Part shown: piece by piece, positions 19,904-30,900 of the stretch
How the letters are laid out: the number at the start of each line of letters is the position of its first letter
Numbering within the stretch: the first letter of the stretch is position 1
Assembly (NCBI GenBank): GCA_012184525.1
Contig: WOFQ01000015.1
Span: 372,001 to 436,000, forward strand
Length of the DNA stretch: 64,000 bases
Reading direction: 5' to 3'
DNA from: Xenoacremonium recifei
Lineage: Eukaryota > Ascomycota > Sordariomycetes > Hypocreales > Nectriaceae
The notes under the pieces: generated by a model
The model's input: the letters and a program-made list of their open reading frames with translations, nothing else
The model's database searches: none
What the model was told of the DNA's origin: nothing
Program-made: the position numbers and the translations under genes

Positions 19904-21277
19904 ATGATGCTACAAGTTGCTTGCTTACTTTCGCCATGGAAAGTGTCCCCTTCTGATACCCTCATTTTTGTCATGGGAGTAACGGGCTCAGGCAAAAGCT
20001 CGTTCGTTGCAGACCTTCTCTCAGACTCAGACTCAGACCCAAACATCGAAGCTAACATCCGCGTCAGACACGAACTTGAATCATGTACAGCCTCTGTCGG
20101 ATTCTTCGCCTTGGACCTTCGTCCAGGCACGCGAGTCTTCCTCGTCGACACGCCTGGGTTTGATGACACCTACCGTTCAGATGGCGAGATACTCAAAGAG
20201 ATTGCCTTTATCATGGCTCAGACCTACCGCACAGGCTTACGGCTGGCAGGCATTGTCTACCTTCATCGCATCACGGACAAGCGCCTGCAAGGCTCTGTCG
20301 CCCGCAACCTCCGCATCCTTGAGCACCTCGTCGGCGAGTCAGCCTTTCCCGCTGTCGTGCTCGCTACATCAATGTGGGACAACGTGCTGAGCGGCTTGGA
20401 TGGTGATGAAGCTACAGCTGAAGAGCGCGAGCGTCAGTTGATGACAAGCAGCCATGGATGTGCCCAACTCGTGGCTGGCGGAAGTCGTATGATGCGGTGG
20501 ACGCGCGGGGACGGGCAATCTGCAGCCGCCATCGTGAAAAGAGTCATCGACGGAGCCATGGCCACCGCAGACAGCATCACCTTGCAAATACAGAGGGAGA
20601 TGGTCGACGAGGAACGAGAGCTCGATGAAACCGAGGCAGGACGTTTTGTCATGACAGACTTGCAGAGAAGCCTCAGTTACGAGCTCTCCGAGTTAAGAGA
20701 CAGTCTCCGAAGCCAAATTGAAGGGCTTCGGGTCGGGCTTCGGAGCCTCGTGGCGGAAAAGCAGCAGGCCTACCGGGGGACATTGTCGCGTGTCGCCGTG
20801 GAACAACAGCGGAACCAGGATGAACTTACGACTCTGCAGGGAAGCCAACAACGGCTCATCTGGGAGGAACAGAGCAACAATGAAGCCTTCCATCAGTTAC
20901 AGCTGGAACTCGGTAATGGCCGAGGAGGCCTGTCTATGGAAGACCGAGACGAGCTTCAGTTGCAGTTCGACGAGCAACAGGCGGAGACCAAGAACAAGCG
21001 GCAAGTCGTGGACGCTCAAATGAAGAAGAAAAGGAAGAGACGATTGTTCAAGAAGAACATCGTGCCTCTATTGCAGATCCTCGCTGGCATGGGCATGGTT
21101 GCGGCTGGTGGTGCAACTGTGAACCCGTTGCTTATAGCGCCTGGCGCAGGTGCTATCGTTGGTGGAATCACAACTCTGAGATTGTCAATTAAGGAGAAGA
21201 AGAAGCAAGAGGCCCTGGAAGAGGCTAATGGGAAGCCGAACCAACCCATCGATTATCCTCTCATAGACTTGTCATGA
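19904..21277 (+). CDS. AIG1-like P-loop GTPase with C-terminal Gly-rich membrane segment (paralogue B)
   Basis: Single exon, 457 aa. The G domain has G1 GVTGSGKSS (25-33), G3 VDTPGFDDTYRSD (81-93) and a G4-like ATSMWDN (154-160). The order and spacing match paralogue A across about 150 residues, so the two arose by duplication. A long coiled coil (about 215-380, rich in Gln/Glu/Arg) leads to a basic patch (KKKRKRR). A hydrophobic Gly/Ala-rich segment follows (about 386-426: LAGMGMVAAGGATV ... APGAGAIVGGITT) that could form a membrane hairpin with glycine-zipper packing. A Lys/Glu-rich tail ends the protein. Known AIG1/GIMAP proteins oligomerise on membranes and act in immunity or organelle dynamics, and the role in fungi is unknown. 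The absence of introns, against one in the paralogue, is notable. Confidence 0.87.
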   Translation: MMLQVACLLSPWKVSPSDTLIFVMGVTGSGKSSFVADLLSDSDSDPNIEANIRVRHELESCTASVGFFALDLRPGTRVFLVDTPGFDDTYRSDGEILKEIAFIMAQTYRTGLRLAGIVYLHRITDKRLQGSVARNLRILEHLVGESAFPAVVLATSMWDNVLSGLDGDEATAEERERQLMTSSHGCAQLVAGGSRMMRWTRGDGQSAAAIVKRVIDGAMATADSITLQIQREMVDEERELDETEAGRFVMTDLQRSLSYELSELRDSLRSQIEGLRVGLRSLVAEKQQAYRGTLSRVAVEQQRNQDELTTLQGSQQRLIWEEQSNNEAFHQLQLELGNGRGGLSMEDRDELQLQFDEQQAETKNKRQVVDAQMKKKRKRRLFKKNIVPLLQILAGMGMVAAGGATVNPLLIAPGAGAIVGGITTLRLSIKEKKKQEALEEANGKPNQPIDYPLIDLS

Positions 21278-21459
21278 TGATACCCACTTTCAGGATTGTA
21301 GTATGTTAGTTCAATGCACGCATGTTAGCGTAATGTGGAGGACGTAAGACGGTATATCTGACTGCCTTACCTTCCTGCTTACGCTTGCAATTTCTCACTA
21401 TTAAACTTCAATCCTATCCTCCGTTATCTTCGTCCGTTGATTACTTACAAATTGTCAAT

Positions 21460-22416
21460 ATGAGCAACTACAGTTTCATCTCTTTGGCTACAAAGCCTCT
21501 CGCGAAGCTTTGCTACAGCTTCCACCCAGCGGTCAGCACGACGAAGCCCTTGCTCGTTGTCTTCTTGAATGGGATGGGGATGCCACAGGCCTCATGGAGC
21601 ACCGTCATCGCAGGGCTGAAAGAGCGTCCTCTCTCAAAGGGAGTCCCGGCCATGTTGACCTACGATCGATATGGGCAGGGCCAAACCACTGACCGTGATC
21701 CCGGGGATGCCGGTGCTGCCGACCCCATGCATGGGCATGATTGTTTGACGGTGGTTCACGACCTTCGTCAGCTACTCTCCCAGATCATCACTGAGAAGAT
21801 GGGCGAGTCTGAAGTAGACAATGTTCAGCTCGTGTTTGTCGCCAACTCCATCGGCGGTGCGCTGTCGCGTCTCTATGCGCAGGAACATCCGGGCACCGTA
21901 GCTGGACTTCTCCTTCTGGACAGCGTCCTGGCCAACTCGGACTTCGTGTCAATCTTCCCAGACCCGGATGCTCCGAACGTTGATGTGGACTCTCTCCCGG
22001 CTGGGGTCACCGTCGAGGCACTGCGTGCGGCGCGGACATACACCCAGCGCACATTCCACCCGAGTAATGGGAGCAGGGAAGGCTTGAGTCGAAAGAACCT
22101 AAGCCAACTTCTGCCTGACAGCGACGGTCCAAAGATCCAGGGACCAGATGGGCGAGGCCCTTGGGTCACGGTGGTTGGGCACGAGTTCGAGAGCTTTGAG
22201 AGCGAGAGTGAGCGTATGGGGGGCATTTCACCGCTGCTCACCCGAGTTTACACGAATCCTTACTGGAATCGTTACAACGAGGGATTGACCCGGATCACCG
22301 AGCCCGAGAGGAGCAAGGGTCCTTTGAAGGCCCCAGGAGCAGGCCACTTTGTCCAGAAAGACAACCCGGAGTTTGTTGAGAATGAACTACGGGAGATGCT
22401 CGAAAACATAATTTGA
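21460..22416 (+). CDS. Alpha/beta hydrolase
   Basis: Single exon, 318 aa from ATG 21460; the open frame extends upstream only from TTG. The alpha/beta-hydrolase fold is shown by LLVVFLNGMGMPQASW (oxyanion-loop strand), YDRYGQGQT, the nucleophile elbow FVANSIGGAL with Ser130, LLLDSVL, and the catalytic His in GAGHFVQKDNPE near the end. The elbow is A-N-S-I-G rather than the common G-x-S-x-G; such variants exist in active family members. The substrate is unknown and there is no signal peptide. It starts 182 bp after paralogue B on the same strand, the closest same-strand spacing in this part, so coordinated expression is possible but not shown. Confidence 0.88.
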   Translation: MSNYSFISLATKPLAKLCYSFHPAVSTTKPLLVVFLNGMGMPQASWSTVIAGLKERPLSKGVPAMLTYDRYGQGQTTDRDPGDAGAADPMHGHDCLTVVHDLRQLLSQIITEKMGESEVDNVQLVFVANSIGGALSRLYAQEHPGTVAGLLLLDSVLANSDFVSIFPDPDAPNVDVDSLPAGVTVEALRAARTYTQRTFHPSNGSREGLSRKNLSQLLPDSDGPKIQGPDGRGPWVTVVGHEFESFESESERMGGISPLLTRVYTNPYWNRYNEGLTRITEPERSKGPLKAPGAGHFVQKDNPEFVENELREMLENII

Positions 22417-22627
22417 GGACTTAGTTATCATTTACATTCGGTGTTGAAGAACTAGTCTTTGACATTCAGCTTCGCGTCAGGATGCTGGGGCATCGATAAA
22501 ATACTTATTTTGTCGCTCCACGAAATACTTTAACAATGGACCGATTTCAGCCATAGATGTATGACGCCTTATGCACTCTTTACATAGGGTATATTTGCGA
22601 TACTGCTCAACCCCAATCCGGCGTTCC

Positions 22628-24648
22628 TTACTTGGAATCTACCGTATACGTGATGCCCGTAACCTCAGCGTCAGATGACCCAGCCTCCGTTGAAACAGCT
22701 TCATCAGTTGAACGTTCGTCGATTTCGGGTGTCTTTTGTTGCCGATTATTGCTGCGTCTTGTTAGATAAAGGTCACTCTTTTGATTGGGTTTTCTCACCG
22801 TCTCCAATGCAATACAATAGCCGTTATAAAACCTGTCCATAACAGGAAATAGAAGACCAAAGTGACTGGCCAGCCTTTTCGCCACCTTGGAGCTCCGTCT
22901 GGTCCAGCTGTAGGGAAGAGTAGAAGAGGAACCCAGATGTTGAAAGAATAACCGATCGTCATCATGGATCCCTTGCCAGGGTCAGCGCATGTTCTTACCG
23001 ATATGAAAAGAGTAGGGTATGGAAGCAGGAGTGATAGGGATCCCAAAGGTACGTAAAGTAGCTTACCATTATGAGTGCCCGCTCTTCTGAGTCGGTTTTG
23101 ACAATAGAGTTGACAGTCGAGTACAAGATCGGACTTGCGCACCCCGACAACCCAAACAAATACCACGCAAAGAATCTGTTACCAATCATTAATTATAAGA
23201 CAACCGGAGTCGGATGTCAAGGAGGACATACTTAAGACCTTTGGGGATGTTCCACACAATCATGCAGATTGTCGCAAATATGCAAGATCCTTCAATCAGC
23301 GTGTAGATGACCCACGATGGATATATGGAAGCCAGTGTCGTTCCAAGCCACGAGGAGACAATAGTAATGGCATTTATGACTGTTGGAAGAGTGTTTACCT
23401 TCTGAACAGAATAGCCTTCGGCCTTGAGCCAAAGGTTCATATATTGGCTTGGGTAGCTAGAGATAATCATGCAGCTAGGAACACGCAGTTAGTCAAACAA
23501 GGCGTCTCGGAAGCTCACTTCAGATTTCTCACATGTAGCAGAAGACAAACACCCAGATATGCCACCTCTTGACTGAACGCTTAAAGACATCAAGGTCCAG
23601 CTTTCCGGGACGGCGGATGCGCGCTTTCTGTAGCCGTTTCTTGGCCAAGTCGCTTTCAGCTTGATTCAGATAGAATGGTCTCGGAGAGTCTGGAATTCCA
23701 GGGAACACCAAAAACCCGATCAGTGCTACCGGTATGGTGAAGATGCCGTCAATTATGAAAAGCCATCTCCACCCAGGCATCCCGCCGACACCAGACAGGT
23801 TTTTGTAAGCAGCAGCTTGAAGATAGCCGCTCACCATGGATCCGAGCGGGTTGCAAATGAACCATGTTCCTGCACGTTTGAAAAGTTCAGGCCCGCTGTA
23901 CCAGGATCCTGAATATACGATTAGACTATTACTCCACGCACATATTGACACAGCCAACATACCTAGGACAAAATGTGTGCCCGCAAAGACTGGAGATTCA
24001 AACATTCCAACAAGAAATCGCAACGCATAGAGCTGGTGTACATTTGTGGCACGGCTTTGAGCAAACGTGCAAATACCCCAAAGAATCTCCAGCGTTGGAA
24101 GAAGCCATCTCGCCCTGACGATGGATCAACACAAGGTGCTGGGTAACGAGGAATTTTGGAACTTACAAGTAAGGACGTGACATTAATAGCAACCCAGGGA
24201 CCTGAAAGACAACGTAGGCAGTGTAGTAGCAGACATTGAAGTAGTTGAGTTCATTTCCGTAGAGTTCGAAGTCCTCCTTCAGTCCGCTGACGTATGCATT
24301 GCTAATGTTTGTTTGGTCTTATGAAAATAACGATTTAGTAGACGAAATCAGTTACCAGACCAGCCAGGAACTAACCTAGGTATTTCACGAAGACTATTTT
24401 GCCCTGGTTAGCCATTGCATTTACAGCGGTTGCGGTGTTACTGACAACATAGACATGCGAAAACCAGAATAGAAACATCTAGTTTGAACAGTAGCCTTAC
24501 ACGAGTTAACCTGGTTCAGAACATTATAGTCTATGGATTATGCATACTTCCTCTCGGCCAAAGGATAATCTGAAGGATACCAGTTAAAGACCTCCTTGAT
24601 AACCCCCCAGAGAGATGGTCTCTTCGTCTTCTCGTGTACTTCCGACAT
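22628..24648 (-). CDS. MFS transporter, Dal5/allantoate-permease-like
   Basis: Ten exons, complement(22628..22751, 22799..22971, 23067..23175, 23232..23474, 23533..23908, 23963..24114, 24167..24317, 24376..24393, 24446..24495, 24548..24648), give 498 aa with frame kept at all nine junctions. Exon 3 is an 18-bp micro-exon (FFVKYL). The protein begins with a cytoplasmic FNWYPSDYPLAERK segment, then KLDVSILVFACLCFFVKYLDQTNISNAYVSG, the signature of the anion:cation symporter (Dal5, Tna1, Vht1/Fen2) branch. RFLVGMFESPVFAG, GWRWLFIIDG and the SEERALIMGSMMTIGYSFNIW region follow, and the C-tail is charged. Substrates in this branch are small organic anions such as allantoate, nicotinate and pantothenate; this one cannot be assigned. 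It is divergent from the dioxygenase gene. Confidence 0.92.
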
Positions 24649-25344
24649 TGAGGAGTATGGAGAGTGAAATCAACCGTTCTTTGGAAAAGTCACTTTACTG
24701 AGGTTCAATGTAGCTTCGAGAGCAGCCAGAGTTAGTATATTAGGCAAAGGTCTATAATTGGCCATCGCACGTTCTCGTCGAATTTGTCATATCTGCATGA
24801 GCTTCGCAATAGACTATTGGGTCCCTCATTGAGTGCTCGTCTGTTCATCTTCCGCGGTGTTCATACCTGAAGTGGTCATACGGCCCTTAGCTAAAGTGAC
24901 GTTTGATGTTACCCCAAACGCGTGCTCCCCCCCAACCTTGGAAAGTACATGCAATTGATGCGTTGCTTACGAATCATCAACACATAAACTATCATTACGT
25001 TGCACCGCTCCCCAGAAATCTACTGCCGTTTCTCCGGTAGATTGCTAGTTTCGGCAATTTGCATATATCTGCCGCTTTTCGTTGGTTCATGATATGATGT
25101 GCTTCTTAGAGGCATTACGTGCTTCCTAACGATGAAGATCAATTGATGCGTTGGTCATTAGGAGAAAGGTTGGAGAGGCAGATTCACTGGTGACCCCGCA
25201 ACATAGAAACACGTACTTATTGCGTGCTGTCGCGTCATAGCCTTGCTCCAGATCAACCACCCGGTTTCTGTATATCCTCTGCTAACTCTACAAACTTCTA
25301 TTGACCAAGTTCTCGACGCGTAAATTCTAGACGCAGACCACAAA
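24649..25344. promoter_or_regulatory. Divergent promoter, MFS / dioxygenase
   Basis: This 696-bp region separates the start codons of the transporter and the dioxygenase. It carries a palindromic CCG-N6-CGG element near the middle. No gene is visible inside. A shared region of this size suggests common control of uptake and breakdown of one compound. Confidence 0.55.
25017..25043. promoter_or_regulatory. Palindrome with CCG-N6-CGG core
   Basis: aatctac (25017-25023) is matched by gtagatt (25037-25043) as an inverted repeat with a 13-bp spacer. Inside lie CCG at 25026-25028 and CGG at 25035-25037, six bases apart. Paired CGG/CCG triplets with fixed spacing are the classical binding sites of Zn2Cys6 regulator dimers. 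It lies about 370 bp from the MFS start and 300 bp from the dioxygenase start. The role is inferred. Confidence 0.5.
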
Positions 25345-26774
25345 ATGCCAGGAAGATTGATTGACCGATATGAACAAGTCCCAGTAACTAGCGAAGAGCG
25401 TGAGAAGCCTGACAATCATAACATGTTCTTAACCACTCACGATGAAAATTACCAGTGGACTGGGCCGAGCTGGCTACTCTTGACCTCAGTCTTTTCGACC
25501 AGCCAGGAGGAAAGCAGGAACTCGTGAAGCAGCTTGATCACGCAGTCCGAAACGTTGGTCAGTTCTCAGTAACATTACATGATTGACATTGCTGTTGGGC
25601 TGCACAATCTAACGACTCGGCCAATAGGGTTTTTCTATGTCAAGAACTTCAACATAAGCCAGGAAGAAGTGGACCGACAGTTCGCTCTGGGCAGAGAATT
25701 CTACGCTCTACCTCTTGAAGAAAAGCTCAAATATCATAGTGAAGCTGATCTCTTGAGGGGCGAGTATAACGGATACAGGCCAGCTGGTACCCGAGTGTGA
25801 GACAAACCTATCATTGCAACGTTCCCTCATGACAAACATTGACGATGGAAATACCTCAGCATCGGTAACGGTATCAAGGACAACGTCCAGGTCTACAACA
25901 TTCCGAAATTTGATGGCTTTCACCAGCGACAACAGCCACCAGTGCTCCAAGACAATATCAAAGAGATTGAGGCCTTCCAGCGTGTAAGCATTCCACACAC
26001 TGAGCACTCACCTCAGTTCTAACTGCGTCCAGAAATGCCACGATGAGGTAGTCGTGAAGCTCCTTCGTCTCTTCGCGATTCTTCTAGAACTTCCCGACGA
26101 GGACCAACTCGTCCGTGATCACCAATATGACATTGAAGGCGAGGACCATCTGCGATACATGCACTATGCCGCCCGAGACCCGGAAACGAACAAGCAAGTC
26201 GGAGAATTGTATTCTGCGGGCCACACCGATCTTGGAACGGTGACACTGCTATTCCGTCAGCCCGTGGCCGCTCTCCAAATCCTCAACTCGGAGGGCAAAT
26301 GGAAATGGGTCAAACCACAGGATGGAACAATTACCATCAATACCTGTGATGCCCTAACCGCTCTGACGGGCGGGCTCATCAAGTCGAGCATCCATCGGGT
26401 GCATACGCCTCCCGCAGACCAGGCACATATTGATCGCTTAGGTGTGCTCTACTTTGCGAGGTCAGTGATTTCCGATAGAATTTCGAATGTGATTCGTTTA
26501 TGAATAAATTGTCGCTGATGATTCCTTATGTAGACCCAATAACAATGTCATCCTAGACCCTATCGACAACAGCCCTGTCCTTGAAAATTTGGGCAAGACG
26601 ACAAATGTGTTCACGGAGCTAGGGCAGCATCTCACCACAAAGGATTGGGTCAAGGCCCGTCAGACTCAACAGCAGCGTCGCACTGGAGGTGCCAAGATTG
26701 AGCAAGGGAAGTGGAAGTATGCTCAAAAGGATCTGGAAATTCTCCCTGGCCTGCATGCCAAGATGCACCACTAG
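25345..26774 (+). CDS. 2-oxoglutarate/Fe(II) dioxygenase, isopenicillin-N-synthase-like
   Basis: Six exons, 25345..25399, 25456..25557, 25628..25796, 25860..25983, 26033..26460 and 26534..26774, give 372 aa. All introns are 49-73 bp with GT/AG ends and frame is kept. The N-terminal DIOX_N part shows LATLDLSLFDQPGGKQ, VRNVGFFYVKNFNIS and a conserved PLEEKLKY. The jelly-roll core has the iron ligands His214 and Asp216 in GHTDLGTVTLLF and His271 in SSIHRVHTPP. The usual RxS for 2-oxoglutarate appears as DRLGVLYFAR, so the second motif is degenerate. Fungal relatives oxidise varied small molecules, including nucleobases, gibberellins and flavonoid-like compounds. The divergent MFS transporter next door suggests an uptake-and-oxidation pair. 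Confidence 0.92.
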
Positions 26775-27971
26775 AGGTCGATTGATCTGAGCTGGGAGCA
26801 GAAGAGAGGCTTGCATAGTCCTTTGCCTTCCGATAGTCCAGCTGGATCTCTAGCTATCTGCGATAACGTGAAGTACAATATAGTCTGGTGGTGGCAACAG
26901 AAAGCCCAGGCCCCTTAGTTAAGCGGACAATGTGAATCTTGCTGGAATTATTGATAGGCCCTGTCCCTCTCAAAAGTGCCACTTTGAACATTTTGAAACC
27001 ATGGAGCAGGGTTGGCAGGACTACCCTAGAACCGCAAGTAATAAGAGGAAACGCCGTGGGCGACACTATTGTAAACTTCCATAGTCTGATTGCGAGCATA
27101 AGATTAAATACTGTAACTGAGCTTTGGCAAAATTGTCACTTTCTGTATTAAAGCAGTGTCTTTCAACCCTTCATATCTAGAACGGAGAAATATCGTAAAC
27201 CCAATCATCCAAAACTTGGAAGATGCCTTTTTCTGATTGCTAGAAAAGAAGCTTACTCCATCTTGTCACTGAAATTCCGTTGCGGGAATTGCAGCCAATG
27301 ATCGGATATTTAGGAGGATGCTATGTGTATGAATATTATGAAGTACGGCTGAATCATTGAATTGTACCGTGGAGTTGAAGGTCTGTAGAAGTTAAGGTAG
27401 AGAGACATCTCAAGCTTGACAAGACTTTAGATAAGGCAAGCGGATAATCAACGGATGTGGAGCCAACCAGCTGCCCGCGACGGAAGGCAGCGGGACCGAC
27501 CGAACGACGCAAGTGCAGGCAAGAGCGACTGGGAGCTCCAGCTTCCAGGCTGTCATTTACTAGAAGACGGTACGTCCCCACTGGCGCATCACCTCCCAAA
27601 AATTTGGTACTGCTGCTACTGCTGTACAAGCCAGCTTGCACTTGCGATCTGTCCATGCTTCCCGTCGGGATCTTCATCTCTCAACTTGGACATCACCATC
27701 CACCTCTACATCCTTCGAACATGGCCAGCTCTGCCCTTCTGTGATACTTCACCACTTCGATTCTTCTGTATAATAAGTACGGTATTTTTCCATTCCTTTC
27801 CGGCCCTTCCTGGGGCAAATTTCCACCCCTGAGCTGTGGACCCGCGCCCACGCCCGCGCCCTGACGCCCCTTTGCTTAGTCGCGACATTGCGCTGACTCC
27901 TTTCAAGTATTGCCGTCTCTACTTCTACTTGTACTTCGTCAACCCCACGATCCCTTGGACCTGGCCTCACG
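26775..27971. other. Gene-free stretch before SEC16
   Basis: These 1.2 kb hold no supportable gene. The part from about 26870 to 27400 is relatively AT-rich with only short open frames. From 27640 to 27970 the sequence becomes pyrimidine-rich and looks like promoter and 5' leader of SEC16. Confidence 0.5.
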
Positions 27972-30900
27972 ATGGCTGCCGAGTCGCCCAACGCGTCGTG
28001 GCACCCGGCCCTAATGCCTAATATCAGCGACGCCCCTCCGAAGGCTGAGGCCACGATCGACGCGACTCAACCGACGTCATCAAGTCCAGAGCCAGCAGCG
28101 CAACTCGACAAGACGATAACTCCGGAAGCCGAGTCGCAAAAGATGGAACAGGCCCCAGATCACCAGACAACCGACAATGCTTGGTTTTCGCAGGATGGAG
28201 ACGGCGGCGACGATGCGTGGCTAAGTTCAGACGCACCCGAGGTTCAACACGCATCCGAGGAGCAAGCTGTCCCTGCACCCGCAGAATCCACAGAGCCCGA
28301 GTCGAGGATATCGCCGAAGCCGAAAGGTGTCACGTCGCAGCACTCGAGCTCCATGTCTTTCGCCCGCACGGTATCGCACGAGGTCAACTTCTACGACGAT
28401 GACGAGGGCGGCGACTGGAATCTCTCACGAACAGACACGGATCCTTTCAAATTCATGCCTCCCTCCGATCGCACGAACTCGTTCCCGGTTGTTCCCCCGA
28501 TGACACAGCAGTCTGCAGTGCACGAAAGCCAACCCCTCCCGTCAAGCCAGGCTCTGGATGTCCTCGAGGAAGCCGAGCGAGACGGCGATGTCGCCGAGGC
28601 AGCATATAATTCAGGAAATACCCATCCAGAGCATGCCGGCCAACTCCGCCCTGACCAGCAGACACGGAATCGAGCATCGTCTCAGTCGATGGGTGGGGAC
28701 CTGCAGGATTCAGAGGAGCAGGCGCTGGATGCCCGATATGAAGAGGGTATTCCTCTAATTTCGCAGCAAGCTGAGCAGGAGCCAGCTCTTGATTCCTTCG
28801 GAAACTCTTTCGACGACGAAGCTGGAGAAGGCGACGACTTCTTCAACCAAGTCCAAGACTCTGCCACGGACGAGCTGCCTAATGGACACGCGATCCATCC
28901 CATCGAGCGAAAATCGACCATGCAGGTTATGGACTCAATGAACGACGGGAAGCTTTCGCGACAGTCGACTTTAATGGAAGCTGACGAGGAGGACGAGGAG
29001 GCACATACCCAGGCCAAGCCTGAAGCTTCATCTGAGCTGGCTGAAACGCAGGCGCCGTCCTCGGAAGATCTAGCTTCGAAATGGGCAAACGCCTTCGCCG
29101 AAGACGAGGATGAGGACGACTTCCTTCTGGACGACACTGCAGGAGAGAGTAAAGGAGTTGATCCTGCAGATTTCTTTGGGAGTGACGATGAAGGCTTCTT
29201 GGACGAGGCCGAGGAGCCTACGGCCCAAACCGCACCAGCGACTCAGCCAGTCGCTCCTCAGCAACCCAAAGCGCCGAACCCATACACTCCCCAGAGCGTA
29301 CCGACTCAGCAAGCTCCCCAAACTTCATACTTCCCGAATAATGCAACAGCGCCTGCCCAGTTTCCCGCTGCTCCGATGTATGGGAGCCCTGCGCCGGCAA
29401 CACCTTACGGATCCGCACCACAGTACGGAGCGCCTCCGCCACCAAAACCTGAGCTACCTCATGCCCAGAGCTTTGCAGACAAGTCGAAAGGAGGCTACCA
29501 CTCGCCGTACGATCTGCCGAGCGATCTCATCACATCAACAGTAAAGCCCCGGAAGAGGGCCAGCATGCAACAGCTTGCTCAGCCTACTCCTCCTGGCCAT
29601 GGTCCTCCACCGCCAGCAAGAAGCGCAAGCATGTCAGTGCCACCGACAAATACCATGTCTCCTCCCAGCTCAAGCCACGGCCTTCCTGGACATCCTCCGC
29701 TTCCCATGCACCAAAAGCCTCCTACTCCTGCTGCCTCTCATAAGGACAGTTTCTTCGAAGAGCTGCCCATGGCACCAAAGCCCCGGCCCAGCTCGAGACA
29801 TAGTGCTCGAGGCCCTTCTCCGGCACAGCAACAACCATCACATCCGCCTCCGCCTCACCATCCCCCGCCACCACAGCAAGCTCCTTCGAGCCAACCGGAT
29901 CCGATAGCGGGCTTGGTTGCACCGGAGAGAGTCAGTCCTTATGCGTCACTTGCAACCTCGGCGCATCATATGCCCCCTCCGGCAACGAATACCTCGAGAT
30001 ATTCCCCTGCTCCTGGTCATACCCCTGGTCACATGGTGCCTCCAGCTGCTCCAAGCAGTCGATATTCCCCTGCTCCACCTGCAACCAAGGGACATGGCCC
30101 TTACGGACCAGTTGGCATCTCAGGAGGCACTCCACCAATTCTGCCCCATCTACCTAGGACGTCGAGCCCCTTGACTCATTGCGAGAACAACCAAGGCGAA
30201 ATGACAATTGCCGATCGACGAGCGAGCGCCTCGTTTGAGCCCAGGTTGACAAGAGTCTCATCGCTTCCACCGACCCGAGAGGTGGATGAGGAGGATGAGC
30301 CAACAACTCCTGCTAGGTCCCTGAGTGCCACTCATCCTCCCCCTCCTTCAGAGTCAAAGTACAACCTCGTGTCCCCTCCCCGGGTCCCCCTCGAACCCGC
30401 TGGACCGCTCTATGCCGGCCAAACGACTCTTTCGCCGCCAAAGAGGACATCCAGCTACGCACCGCAGTCAATACCTTCGGCTCAACCCGGATTTGTGCCA
30501 CCACCGCGTGCCCAGACCCAATCTCCGTCCAAGACTCATGGTCACAGGCCAGCTACTCAGTCGTCAGATTCTACTAAGAGGCCATCATCTGCGCACTCTC
30601 CGGCTTCCCCTGTCCTTACCAAGATGAGCCAAACGACTTACGCCCCATCTGCATACGCTCCCACTGTACGAACACGGGGTCAGTCCTTGACTATGAACAT
30701 GGTTGCTCCCACTGATGGTCGGGAGAAGGATCCCCTCCAACGCTGGAGGGGTGTTCCGGTCTTTGCCTGGGGAGTTGGCGGCATGATGGTCACATCTTTT
30801 CCAAATAGCGTGCCGCGATATGGCATGAACCAGTCCGTTCCTACGATCATTCGTACGCCGGGTGAGGTGAAGTTGCGCAATGTCAAGGACATTGAGCCTC

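Noticed and set aside
18505..21277. GTPase pair as septins or as NLR-type incompatibility proteins
   Set aside because: Septin-specific elements and NB-ARC/NACHT repeats are absent. The G domain and its spacing fit AIG1-like proteins better.
21460..22416. Alpha/beta hydrolase as a SesB-type NLR partner
   Set aside because: The typical HGLGG-type start of SesB-like domains is absent, and it reads as an ordinary alpha/beta hydrolase.
26867..27400. AT-richer stretch as a RIP-mutated transposon
   Set aside because: No terminal repeats, no remnant of transposase or reverse transcriptase, and no second copy in the window.
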